Assembly (NCBI RefSeq): GCF_034932365.1 | Contig: NZ_JAYGHR010000063.1 | Coordinates: 62,001-126,000 of the forward strand | Length of the DNA: 64,000 bases | Reading direction: 5' to 3' | Source of the DNA: Capilliphycus robustus | GTDB taxonomy: Bacteria; Cyanobacteriota; Cyanobacteriia; Cyanobacteriales; Microcoleaceae | Shown here: piece after piece, positions 37,401 to 48,300 of the stretch | Numbering within the stretch: position 1 is the first letter of the stretch | Layout: every line of letters starts with the position of its first letter | Made by a program: the position numbers and the translations under genes | The notes under the pieces: model-generated | The model's database searches: none | Told to the model about the DNA's origin: nothing | The model's input: only the letters and a program-made list of their open reading frames with translations

Positions 37401-39013
37401 GGAAACATGAAGATTACAGAATGATGACTCGGTTCTTGAAACTGCGTAAAAACTTGATCTGGTTCTAAAGATTCTAGGGTTTTTATGCTTTCTTCAAGGG
37501 TTTGACAAACCATCATGCGACGATAATTAAATGCACGACGCCCGACTTTTAATGTATAAGCTATATCAGCTAGGTTTAAATCTGGATGTTGCTTTAAATA
37601 AGTGACTAGATTGTTCGTAGCTGTTTCTAAAGCTGTATTTGTTTTTGCTGAAATTAATAGTAATTGCCAGGGACGAGAAGGACTTGACGGTTGAACTGTT
37701 GGGGCTTCTTCTAAGATAACATGAGCATTTGTTCCTCCAATTCCAAAAGAACTTACACCTGCTCGTCGAGGATAATTGTTCGTTTTCCAGTTTGATAAAC
37801 TCGTGTTTACATAAAAGGGACTGTCCTCAAAATTAATTTGTTTATTCGGTTTTTCAAAGTGAACTAAAGGGGGAATTTGTTGATGTTTTAGAGCTAGAAT
37901 TGTTTTGATTAAACCTGCAACTCCTGCCGCAGCATCTAAGTGTCCAACATTGGGTTTTACAGAGGCAATCGCACAAAAATTTTTCTTCTCAGTACCCGCA
38001 CGAAAAGCTTGAGTTAATGCAGAAATTTCTATAGGATCACCCAAAGCGGTTCCTGTTCCATGCGCTTCCATATAGCTAATCGTTTCTGGCTCGACTTCTG
38101 CCATGATTTGAGCCGCTTGAATAACTTGTGCTTGAGTATCAATTCTAGGAGCAGTATAACTGACTTTAAATGCACCATCATTATTAATTGCCGATCCTTT
38201 AATAATTGCCTGAATTGAATCGCCTGAAGTGATGGCATCTTCTAATCGTTTTAATACAACAATTCCGACACCATTTCCCCCGATGGTTCCTTGAGCTTGA
38301 TCATCAAATGTTCGGCAATGTCCGTCAGGTGAATAAATGCCTTCTTCTTGATATAAATAACCGACTTGTTTAGAAATAGCAACGCCACCCGCTAAGGCGA
38401 TATCACAATCTCCACTTAATAAACTTTGACAAGCTAAATGAACAGCAACCAATGAAGTTGAACAGGCTGTTTGAATATCAACACTTGGCCCCGATAGATT
38501 TAATTTATAAGAAACTCTTGTTGTTAGAAAATCTTTATCACTCGCTAAAAAAAGCTGGTAGTTGCTGACTGAATTTATGATTTTTGGGTTCGTATAAAGA
38601 TTGAATAGATAACCATTCATTCCCGCTCCCCCGTAAACACCAATTGTTCCCGAGTGTTTTTCTGAGTCATAACCCGCATTTTCTAGAGCTTCCCAAGCAC
38701 ATTCTAAGAACAAACGATGTTGAGGATCGAGCAGTTCTGCTTCTTTAGGATTAAACCCGAAAAACTCGGCATCAAATAAGTCTATTCCCTCTAATTTTCC
38801 ACCTGCTTTGACATATTGGGGATGATGAATTAGGTCTTCATCTATTCCAAGTTCTAGAAGTTCTTTGTCTTGATAGAAATGAATAGACTCAACACCATTT
38901 TTCAAGTTGTCCCAAAATTGTTCTAAATTCTGAGCTTCTGGAAAGCGACCAGCCATTCCAATGATTGCAATTTCTAAACCGTTATATTCAGTAGCCATTT
39001 TTAAGTTTTCCAT
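34436..39013 (-). CDS. Type I PKS module KS-AT-KR-ACP between NRPS genes
   Basis: A 1525-aa module that should extend the upstream Gly-ending chain by one malonate. The KS (about 12-435) has the nucleophile Cys184 in TACSTS and histidines in EAHGTGT and VGHLDAAAG. The AT has GHSVGEY near 624 and HAFH, the malonyl-CoA signature. After a structural region comes a KR whose nucleotide-binding loop is altered: LIVGDFDSGIG instead of the GGxGxxG form, while the catalytic Ser and Tyr (QSSLSS, AAYSAAN) remain. The ACP has a PCP-like GGHSL near 1450. No DH, ER or methyltransferase is present. If the KR works, Gly becomes a 4-amino-3-hydroxybutyryl unit; if not, a beta-keto unit. It is followed three codons later by the thiazole NRPS. 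Confidence 0.92.
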   Translation of the reverse strand: MENLKMATEYNGLEIAIIGMAGRFPEAQNLEQFWDNLKNGVESIHFYQDKELLELGIDEDLIHHPQYVKAGGKLEGIDLFDAEFFGFNPKEAELLDPQHRLFLECAWEALENAGYDSEKHSGTIGVYGGAGMNGYLFNLYTNPKIINSVSNYQLFLASDKDFLTTRVSYKLNLSGPSVDIQTACSTSLVAVHLACQSLLSGDCDIALAGGVAISKQVGYLYQEEGIYSPDGHCRTFDDQAQGTIGGNGVGIVVLKRLEDAITSGDSIQAIIKGSAINNDGAFKVSYTAPRIDTQAQVIQAAQIMAEVEPETISYMEAHGTGTALGDPIEISALTQAFRAGTEKKNFCAIASVKPNVGHLDAAAGVAGLIKTILALKHQQIPPLVHFEKPNKQINFEDSPFYVNTSLSNWKTNNYPRRAGVSSFGIGGTNAHVILEEAPTVQPSSPSRPWQLLLISAKTNTALETATNNLVTYLKQHPDLNLADIAYTLKVGRRAFNYRRMMVCQTLEESIKTLESLEPDQVFTQFQEPSHHSVIFMFPGQGTQYINMGLELYKTEKKFREIVDYCCETLKAYLNLDLRDILYPKNSRSDDKINETLYTQPALFVVEYALAKLLIDWGIHPEAMIGHSVGEYVAACLAGIFSLENALFLIVNRGKLMQQQPYGAMISVALSIEDVQPLLSSEIAIAANNAPKLSVLSGSRAAIERLQEQLEKQGIPYKKLHTSHAFHSPMMDSAQTEFLEIVEKVSLNNPQIPFISNLTGTWITAEQATDPKYWAKHLRQTVLFSSGIAELIQDKSRIFLEVGPGRTLSSLTKQQSDFKEQIVLSSIRHPQHNQSDIAFLLTTLGKLWLAGININLSKFYTSENRLRLPLPTYPFERKKYWVEPSSEPLKQPNKKRDLADWFYVPTWERMLLPEPMDLNCLSQLKKSWLIFLDSLGVGTEIAQTLMNAGQDVITVSIGETFDEVGYRMFEINPQQKQDYQALIEDLNLREFHPDYIVHLWGIEDSKQTSHLRFEDAQHYGFYSLLFLTQSLANNKGYSTQIFAVTNPIFNVMGSEEVYPEKATILGLCLGIAQEHPQLSCRHLDVRVPASKKEQKKLSDRLLSEFLDEPTELTIAYRDSYRWKRIFKPIKIDAIQEKKIQLRQSGVYLIVGDFDSGIGLILAKYFAETVAAKLILVSSEKLPDCSEIKRLSSDCLTFQIDLTNESEMKAIVDKIDEQFGQLHGVIYSTPMSNENSIDLLQQIKAEKCNFSFKEKVQKLYVLEKVLQNKKPDFYILQSSLSSIVGGIGLAAYSAANQVIDAFANYKNNQNLVNKIPTLWYSINWDAITSQTPQQTVTGLAANLAEFTIKPDEVWKVCQQILSLHSPTQVIVSKGDLDTRINQWVKVKPLSEKIDNSDPTQPQSSTSGHSRPNLSQEYVAPRDKIEQTIAIILQELLGIEKLGVNDNFFDLGGHSLLAIQAISRLRETFQVELPLRSLLFETPTVAGMAAVIAQNKPQPDEWQEMAELLAEVKRLSPDEVQQRLDIDE

Positions 39014-39060
39014 TTTTGCTCAAGATTAATTTTTAAAACACAAGACAGTAAAATTAAATT

Positions 39061-42000
39061 TTAATTATTTTGACGTTTATCATTATCTCGAAAAGCTTTT
39101 CGTTGACGGAGTTGAGATAACCTTTTCTTACCAACTGTAAGCTGTTCTGTTCTATCCTCTAGCTGATGACTTGATAAAGATTCTAATCGGGAGTGATTAA
39201 AATAATCAGCCAAAGCATGAATGGTTGGATATCTAAACATTTCTACTAATGGAATATCAGATGAAAATGCGGCTCTTAATTGGCTATGAACCCTCACCAT
39301 TAAAAGCGAATGTCCTCCTAAATCAAAAAAGTTATCGTGAATGCCAATATTTTCTAGTTTGAGAGCTTTTTGCCAAATTTGAGCAATTGTTTTTTCGATT
39401 TCAGTCTTTGGCATTACATAAGTTGCTTCTAACTGTGGACGAATTTGTTCGGGTATTGGAAGCGCTCGTCTATCAATTTTACCATTAGGAGTCAATGGCA
39501 AAGCATCTAACATGAAAAAAGCTGAAGGTATCATGTAACCGGGTAACTTTTCAGCTAAGAATTCTCGCAGCATTGTAACATTTAATTCTAATTTATTAGC
39601 CAATACGATATAAGCGATGAGACGCTTTTCTTCTGCTTGTGAATTGACTGCAACCACCGCCTGTTGAACTTGTGGATGTTGTTTTAATACGGCTTCGATT
39701 TCTCCTAATTCTATTCTAAACCCTCGCAGTTTAACTTGAGAGTCTAAGCGCCCTAAATACTCAACATTTCCATCGTTCAGATATCGCGCTAAATCTCCTG
39801 TTTTATACAGGCGTTCAGAAGTATTTTTAAAAGGATTAGGTAAAAAACGTTCTGCGGTTAAATCGGCTCGATTAAAGTAGCCTCTAGCGACTCCAACTCC
39901 TCCGATATATAACTCTCCGGGTACTCCTATCGGAACGGTTTGTAGATTGTTATCCAGAATATAAAACTCAGTATTAGCAAGAGGACGACCAATAAAAACG
40001 GTTGAATTTTTATCTGAATTTTCTTGATTTTTAACTTGATAAATTGATGACCAAATTGTAGTTTCAGTTGGCCCGTAAAGGTTAAAGAGTTGTTGAGAAT
40101 TTTGGGTGAGTTGTTGGGCTAATTTCGGGTCTAATGCTTCTCCTCCACTAAGAATTTTTAGGTTGTGTTTTCCTGTCCATCCACCTAGTATTAACATTTG
40201 CCAGGTGGCAGGAGTTCCTTGCATAATTGTGATGTTTAATTGGTTGATTTGCTGTTGGAGTTGTTGACTGTATGTCGTGGTTTTTTGATTGGCAATAATG
40301 ACACGCGCTCCCACAATTAACGGTAAGTAAAGTTCTAAGGCAGCGATATCAAAAGAGAGGCTGGTTACGGATAATAAAACATCTGATGGTGAGCCGTTCA
40401 GAGTTTGATTAATTCCTAAGAGAAAGTTACTCAAGGCTCGGTGTGAAATCTGTACGCCTTTAGGTTGACCTGTAGAACCAGAAGTGTAGATAATGTAGGC
40501 AAGATTTTCAAGTGCAATATTATTATAAAGGTTATCAGCTTTTTGTTTAGTAATGATAGACCACTGTTCGTCTATATTGAGAATATTTTCAACGGATAAT
40601 CGGAGAGAGTTCAGGGAAGTTTGAGTAAGAATCAATGAGATTTGAGCGTTTTCTATAATAAAATTAAGACGGTCTTTTGGATAAGCCGGGTCAAGGGGAA
40701 TATATGTCGCTCCGACTTTGAGAACAGCTAATAAAGCGATAACCATTTCACAGGAACGCTCTAAACAAATACCGACGGTTTGTTCAGGTTTAACGCCTTG
40801 TTTTTGTAGGTAGTGAGCGAGTTGATTGGCTATTATATTAAGTTGTTGATAGCTTAGTTGTTGATGTGAGTCAACAATAGCAATAGCATCCGGTGTTTGT
40901 TGGGCTTGGGTTTCAAAAAGTTGATGGATACAGGCGAGTTTTTCAAATGTTGTTTGAGTCTTATTCCAATCTACTAGCAGTTTGTGTTGCTCAGATTGAG
41001 ATAAAAGTGAAAGTTGATAAAGCTTTTGTTGCGGATTTGTAATTATGCTTAAGAGTAAGGTTTTTAAATGCTCTAAAATCTGAGTAATTGTTACTGAGTT
41101 AAAGTGTTCAGAATCATAGACAAGTTTTAGTGAAAGCTGAGAATCACTGACTGCGTAAAGTGTTAGAGGATAGTTGGTTTGTTCTTGAGTCGAAACATTT
41201 TTAATCTTGAGATTTTTTAGGGTTTTTTTTAGAGTCGCATCAACGGGATAGTTTTCAAAAATAACAAGACTCTCAAATAAGGGTAAATTTCTGGGAATCT
41301 CACTCAAACGATGGATGTCTACTAAAGGGATATATTGATATTGCTGCGCTTCTATTTGTTGAGATTGAAGTTGTTTAATCCATTGCAATAAAGTTTCTTT
41401 TCCATCTATATAAATTCGCACCGGAAGGGTATTAATAAACAGTCCGACTATCTGTTCAGCGTTCATTAAGTTGGTAGGACGACCCGAATAAGTTGCTCCA
41501 AATATGACATCATTTTCTCCGCTATAAAAACTTATAATTAATGCCCAGGCTGCTTGTATTAAACTGTTAATAGTAACTTGATGTTGTTTGGCGAAAAATT
41601 TCAGTTTTGCTGTGACTTCTTCCGAAAGCTGTAGCTGCTGTTCTTGATAGTTTTGATTTTGACTATTAAAGCGGTCAGTTTGACGACTAATTGTTGTTGG
41701 TGTCGTTAAACCTTGAAGTATTTTACTCCAAAATGTCTGAGCATTCGATAGGTCTTGCTGTTTTAACCAAGCAATATAATCTCGATAGGGACGAGGCTTT
41801 TCTAGAGGTAAGTTTTGACCTTGAATAATAGTCTCATAAAGGGCGATAAATTCTTTAACAATTAAAGGAACAGACCAACCATCTAATAAGAGGTGATGAT
41901 ACGTCCAAATAAATTGATAAATATTATCTCTAATTTGAATTAAATTAAAAGACATTAAAGGGGCTTTTGCCAGGTTAAAGCCTTGTTTTCGTTGAGTTTT

Positions 42001-42324
42001 TAGTAAAACATTAAGTTGGGTTTGTTGTTGATCTGGTGTGAGGTGTCGCCAATCCTGATAAACAGTTACAGCTTTGACTTCTCGCCCTACAACTTGCAGC
42101 GGTTTCTCTAAATTTTCCCAAACAAAAGCTGTTCTTAAAATTGAATTTCTATTAATAACTTGCTGCCAAGCTTGTTCAAAGGCAATACGATTTAAACTGC
42201 CTTGGATTTCATAACAAGACTGTACAATGTAGGCTCCTGATTCGGGAGCTAACAAACTATGAAACAGCATTCCTTGCTGCATTGGAGAAAGTGGGTAGAT
42301 ATCTTCTATATGTTTTTGATTCAT
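39061..42324 (-). CDS. NRPS module C-A(Gly)-PCP
   Basis: One module of 1087 aa. The C domain has HHLLLDG and the N-terminus IEDIYPLSPMQQG, matching the E domain that closes the preceding gene, so it should accept a D-Val-ending chain. The A domain pocket reads DILQLGLIW plus Lys (glycine). The PCP Ser is near 1004 in GGHSL. A basic, glutamine- and arginine-rich tail of about 45 residues (KKRLSQLRQRKAF) may dock to the following PKS. The A domain is nearly the same at nucleotide level as the first A domain of the gene at 19275-27098, while the flanking C and PCP parts are not, which points to exchange of an A domain within the cluster. Confidence 0.93.
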   Translation of the reverse strand: MNQKHIEDIYPLSPMQQGMLFHSLLAPESGAYIVQSCYEIQGSLNRIAFEQAWQQVINRNSILRTAFVWENLEKPLQVVGREVKAVTVYQDWRHLTPDQQQTQLNVLLKTQRKQGFNLAKAPLMSFNLIQIRDNIYQFIWTYHHLLLDGWSVPLIVKEFIALYETIIQGQNLPLEKPRPYRDYIAWLKQQDLSNAQTFWSKILQGLTTPTTISRQTDRFNSQNQNYQEQQLQLSEEVTAKLKFFAKQHQVTINSLIQAAWALIISFYSGENDVIFGATYSGRPTNLMNAEQIVGLFINTLPVRIYIDGKETLLQWIKQLQSQQIEAQQYQYIPLVDIHRLSEIPRNLPLFESLVIFENYPVDATLKKTLKNLKIKNVSTQEQTNYPLTLYAVSDSQLSLKLVYDSEHFNSVTITQILEHLKTLLLSIITNPQQKLYQLSLLSQSEQHKLLVDWNKTQTTFEKLACIHQLFETQAQQTPDAIAIVDSHQQLSYQQLNIIANQLAHYLQKQGVKPEQTVGICLERSCEMVIALLAVLKVGATYIPLDPAYPKDRLNFIIENAQISLILTQTSLNSLRLSVENILNIDEQWSIITKQKADNLYNNIALENLAYIIYTSGSTGQPKGVQISHRALSNFLLGINQTLNGSPSDVLLSVTSLSFDIAALELYLPLIVGARVIIANQKTTTYSQQLQQQINQLNITIMQGTPATWQMLILGGWTGKHNLKILSGGEALDPKLAQQLTQNSQQLFNLYGPTETTIWSSIYQVKNQENSDKNSTVFIGRPLANTEFYILDNNLQTVPIGVPGELYIGGVGVARGYFNRADLTAERFLPNPFKNTSERLYKTGDLARYLNDGNVEYLGRLDSQVKLRGFRIELGEIEAVLKQHPQVQQAVVAVNSQAEEKRLIAYIVLANKLELNVTMLREFLAEKLPGYMIPSAFFMLDALPLTPNGKIDRRALPIPEQIRPQLEATYVMPKTEIEKTIAQIWQKALKLENIGIHDNFFDLGGHSLLMVRVHSQLRAAFSSDIPLVEMFRYPTIHALADYFNHSRLESLSSHQLEDRTEQLTVGKKRLSQLRQRKAFRDNDKRQNN

Positions 42325-42376
42325 TTTCGTTTAGCTGTAAGTTGGTTTGTTCAGATTTTCTGGAAATACTTAAGGT

Positions 42377-45300
42377 TTAAAATTCTATTTGGTTTAGAAC
42401 TTGATTAAGTTGATTTTGATCGAGTTCAGCCAATGAAAAATCAGAGGGTGTATAACCTCCCGCTTCGGGGGAACAGCAGTGATTAATAAGCTGATTTAAA
42501 GCTTCTCTAAAGTCCATTGCTAATTTTTCTATCGTGGTACGATGATGAAAGTTTTTGCTGTATGTCCAGTTAAATTTTAGTTTTCCTTGAATAATTAATC
42601 CATTTATTTCTAACAAATAAGCTCTAGTTTGTTTGGAACTACGAGCTTGACCGCTTGATTCCGAGGCTACACCTATCATAGAAGATGATAACATTTGATC
42701 AAATTGTCCGAGATAGTTAAAACAGATTTCAGCTTTAGAATTGGGAATTTTTGATTCTGAAGCAGCCAGATAGCGTAAAATTCCATAGCCCATTCCCGAG
42801 TTAGGAACTTGACGAAGTTGTTCTTTAATTGTTTTTATTGATCCTCCTAAATCTATTGTATTTAATTCTAATAGCATCGGGAAAATAGATGTAAACCATC
42901 CAACTGTTCGAGAAAGGTTGAGATCATTTAGGATGGATTCTCTACCATGATTTTCTAAATCAACTAAAAGGTAATTTTGTCCTGTCCAGTTTGATATTGT
43001 TTGTGTCAATGCCGTTAGCAAAATATCATTAATCTGAGTATTATAAGCCGAGGTAACATCTTTAAGCAAGGCTTTTGTTTTTTCCAAGCTGAGAGAGATT
43101 GTAACTGTTTCTGATGCTTGAACTGTGTTTTTTCCCCGACAGTAATCTATAGGTAATGAATCAGTCTCTTGAGTTAGAATGGTTAACCAATAATTTCGCT
43201 CTTGTTGAATTAACTCTGAGTTTGCATATTCTTGTAAAGCATCTGAACATTGTTTTAGGGATGTAGTTTTTAAAGACAGATCAAGCTTTTGATTGCTTTT
43301 TAGTTGTTCATAAATGGTTTTAAAATCTTCTAATAAAATTCGCCAGGATAAACCATCGACAGCTAAATGATGAATAACAAACAGCAGGCGATAACCCCGA
43401 TGAAATCCTAAATTTAACAGCGCAACTCTAACCAAGTTTCCTGTTAACAAGTTCAGACTTTTATGAATTTCATTGACGGTGAATTCAAGAGCTTGGTTTT
43501 GTTGAGGTTCTGGAAGATTAGATAAATCAAAGTAGGTTAACGGTATCTCGGAGTTGGGGTAAGTTATTGTTTGTTTCCAGCCTAATTCTGTTTGCTCAAA
43601 CTGAAGACGTAGTGCATCATGGTGAATTAATAACTGCTGAATAGTCTGTTCTAGAATAGCAATATCAATACTTTGTTGAACTTCAAGCAAAGTCGCCTGA
43701 TTAAAGTGATAAATATCTTGCTTATGATTTTCAAAAAACCAATGTTGAATTGGAGTTAGAGGAACTGAACCTGTTATCAATCCTTGTTCGCTATTGATAG
43801 TTTTATCTACAGTAGCAATTGCAGCTAATTCAGCTATGGTTTGAGCTTGAAATATCTGCTTAGGTGTAAGCTGAATTCCTACTTTACTGGCTTTACTAAT
43901 AATCTGAATTGCCAAAATAGAATCTCCTCCGATCTCAAAGAAATTATCGTGAATTCCTACCCGCTCAATTTGAAGAATTTCTGACCAAATTTCAGCCAGC
44001 TTCATTTCAATTTCAGTTTCAGGATTGACAAATTCTGATTGAGGTTCCAATTGAATAAGTTCTCGTTGGGATAAAGCTCGATAGTCTACTTTTCCATTAG
44101 CAGTTAGGGGAAGTGATTCTATGGGTATAAAAAGAGCAGGAATCATATAGTCAGGTAACTTTTCGGTGAGAAAAGAGCGAAGTTGAGAAAGGATGTTTAA
44201 AGATTGATTTTGAATAGCTTCTGAGTTTTGATAAAGAACTACATAAGCGATAAGACGTTTTTTTCCTGGTTGATTATCCGTAATTACAGCTACATCTTGA
44301 ACCGATGAATGTTGGGTTAATACGGCTTCTATTTCTCCTATTTCTATCCGAAAACCTCTAACTTTAACTTGATTATCCAAACGACCTAAATATTCAAGCG
44401 TTCCATTCTTTTTATATCGCACTAAATCCCCAGTTTTGTACAAACGATGGGATGTGCTTTGAGGATTAAAAGGATTAGGAATAAATTTTTCCGCCGTTAA
44501 ATCGGGTCGATTTAGATAACCTCTAGCTAGACCCTCACCGCTAATATAGAGTTCACCAGGAACTCCTGTAGGTACTGGATGAAGATAGCGATCTAGTACA
44601 TAAATTTGAGTATTAGAAATCGGATAACCAATGGGTACAGACTGACTAATTTGATCAATATTTGTCATGGAGTAACAGCAGGAAAATGTTGTGCTTTCTG
44701 TGGGGCCATAGCCATTAATAAGTTTACATTCTGGGAATGTTTGTAATAGTTTATTAACATGAACTAGCGATAAAATATCACCCCCCGCTAAGAGTTGACG
44801 AACATTTTTAAAACTTTTAAGCTGTTCATCAACCATGAGATTAAATAACCCTGCTGTTAGCCAAAGTGTTGTTATATTATATCGTTTAATAATTTCTCCG
44901 AGTTCATTTAAAGAAGGCTGATGATTTGGTAATATAACGATGCGTCCACCATTGAGTAAAGCTCCCCAAATTTCAAAAGTGGAAGCATCAAAAGGAAGAG
45001 GTGCAGCTTGAAGAAAAATTTCTTCAGTATTAAAGTTTACATAATTATTTTCTTTAACAAGTCTAACCACACCTCGATGAGGAATACACACACCTTTTGG
45101 TTTCCCTGTGGAACCGGAAGTATACATAACATAAGCTATGTTTTCTGCTGTTACTTGATGAATGGGATTGTTTGAGCTTTCTTGGCTCAGAATTTGCCAA
45201 TCTGTCTCTAGATTTAAAATAGGAATATTTAAAGCTTCAAAATAATTGCTGTTTAGGTCAGTAATTATTGCTGAAACTTGAGTATCTTCTAAGATAAATT

Positions 45301-48300
45301 CTAGGCGCTCTTGAGGATAGTTTTTTTCTAAAAAAACATAGGCTGATCCGGCTTTTAAAATCCCTAAAATACTCACAAACGTCTCAAGTGAGCGTTCCAT
45401 GCAAATTCCGATTAATGTATCGGGTTTAGTGCCTATTTTTCGCAGATAGTGTGCGATTTGATTGGCTTTAATATTAAGCTCTCGATAAGTGAGTTGTTGA
45501 TCGGCGTAGGTAAGAGCGATCGCATCAGGATATTGTTCTACCTGTTGTTCAAACAGTTGATGAATACAAGCTTCTCGCGGATAATTCGTTTTAGTTTGAT
45601 TCCATTCAACTAAAATTTGTTGTTCTTCATCTTTATTTAATAACGTTAATTCAGATATTTTATGTTCAGGATTGACGATAATAGCTTTTAATAAGTTTTT
45701 AAAATGCTCGGCGAGTATACAGATAGTATTGGATTCAAATAAATTGGTATTGTATTCAAAAATTCCGAGGATATGCTCATCTGTTTCTGTTAATGACAAA
45801 GTTAAATCAAACTTGGCTGTTTGGCGAGTAATCTCAATAGGACTCCAACTTAAATCTGAAAATTTTACTTCTTTCAAAGGAGCATTTTGCAGCACAAACA
45901 TGATTTGAAATAAAGGTGTGTAACTTAAAGATCGAGAAATTTTTAATTCTTCTAGTAGCTGTTCAAAAGGTAAATCTTGGTGTACATAGGCTTCTAAGGA
46001 GACTTGACGAACTCGTTGCAATAATTCCTCAAAGGTTGGGTTTCCTGATAAATCGACTCGCAGAGCTAATGTATTTACAAAAAAGCCAATTAATTTTTCA
46101 ATTTCGGCTCTGTTACGATTGGCAATTGGAGAGCCAATAATAATATCTTCATTGCCTGTATAGCGATGAATTAATGTATAAAATGCAGTAAGTAACGTTA
46201 TAAACAGGGTACTTCCTGACTGCTGACTGAGTATTTTTAAACCTTCTAATAATTGCTGGGATATATTAAAAGTATAACTGCCACCTTGAACAGTTTGAAT
46301 GGCTGGACGAATGCGATCAGTAGGTAGCTGTGAAAGTGTAGGTGCATTCTGCAATTTTTGTCGCCAATAAGAAAGCTGATTTTCTAAAAATTCACCCTTT
46401 AACCATTGTCGCTGCCAACTGGCAAAGTCAACATATTGAATGGGTAATTCTTCTAAAGGAGAAGGTTCTTGATTTAGAAAAGCTTGATACAGTGTTGAGA
46501 GTTCATGTAATAATACACCCATTGACCAACCATCAGAAATAATATGATGGAAAGCCAGGAGTAATATATGTTCTTGCTCCTTCAGGGGCAGCAACTTAAG
46601 ACGAAATAAAGGACGAGAACCAAGATCAAAGTGTTGTTGAGTTTCTGCAAATAAAAATTGTTCTATTGTTGCTTGTTTCTTAGTAGGAGACAACTGACTT
46701 AAATCAATAATCGGTAACTCTAATTCACAAGTTTCTGAAATAGAAAGTTTGGGTTTTCCATCTATAGTGTGAAAAGCAGTTCTTAAGACTTCATGGCGAT
46801 GAATCACTTCCGAAAAAGTTTGCTTGAGAATTGTAATGTTTAAAGTTCCCTGTAAACGAATAGCTACAGGAATATTGTAAAAAGGATTGTTCGGTTCAAA
46901 CTGTGATAAAAACCATTGTCGTTGTTGGGCGAAAGACAGAGGTAAATCAGTAGAACGAGATATTGCCTGAATGGTTGAAATGGGCAGTTTTAAATGATTC
47001 TGCGTTAAAATCTCTACTTGTTGAGCAAGTTCAGCAATTGTAGGAAAATCGAATAAATAACGCAAAGGAAACTCGATTTTAAAGATTTGTCTAATCTGCG
47101 AAACTACACGAGTTGCTAATAGCGAATGTCCGCCTAATTCAAAAAAGTTTTCATTAATTCCAATTCCCTGTAGGTTTAAAATATTTTCCCAAATTCCGAC
47201 TAAAATTTCTTCAACTGGTGTTTGAGGTTGAATTCTGTTATTTGTGGTAGGAAGTTGATACTCAATCGCTGCTAAAGCACGACGATCTATTTTTCCATTG
47301 GGAGTTAAAGGAAAGGCTTCTAACTCTACAAATGCGGAAGGTATCATGTATTTCGGTAATTTTTCCTCAAGAAAAAGACGCAATGCTTGATTATGAATAT
47401 CTCCTTTTTCTGGTGCCTGTTGAGTTATATTTTCACGAATAAAGTAAACAACTAAACGCTGTTCGCCAGCTTCATCAGAGTTGACGATAGCTACCGCTTT
47501 TTTTATTTTTGGATACTCATTTAATGCCGCTTCAATTTCACCCAGTTCAATCCGAAAACCTCGAATTTTAACTTGCTCATCTGACCGTCCTAAGTATTCA
47601 AGATTTCCATCGGGTAAATATCGCACTAAATCCCCTGTTTTATAGAGGCGTTCTTGAGTTTTATTTCTACTCAAAGGATTTGGAATGAATTTTTCTGATG
47701 TTAATTTAGGACGGTTAAAGTAACCCCGAGCCACACCTAAACCTGAAATATAAAGTTCACCTTGAACACCAATTGGAACAGGTTGTAGGTGAGAATCTAG
47801 GACATAAAATTGAGTATTAGCCAGGGGACGACCAATTGAAACATAAGTATATTTTTCGGGAGAAATACAACTTAAATCTAATTGATAAATAGCTGACCAA
47901 ATAGTTGTTTCTGTCGGGCCATAAAGATTCCAAACTTGTTCAGAATTTTGTAAAAGTTGTTGGGTAAGATGATGATCGAGTGCTTCACCTCCGCAAAGAA
48001 TTTTGAGATTTTTGCTTCCCGTCCATCCAGCAGCTATTAACATTCGCCAAGTTGCAGGTGTGGCTTGCATTAGTGTCGGATTGAAGATGCTTAATTTTTC
48101 ACGCAATGCAACACCATCTGTAGCAATTTCACGACTGATAATTATTAAACGAGCGCCTAAAATTATAGGTAAATATAATTCTAATGCTGCAATATCAAAC
48201 GAGAGTGTTGTTACTGAAAATACAATATCTTCTGGCAATAAACCAGGTTTTTGACGCATTGCTATTAAGAAGTTTGTTAAGCTATTATGGCAAATTTCTA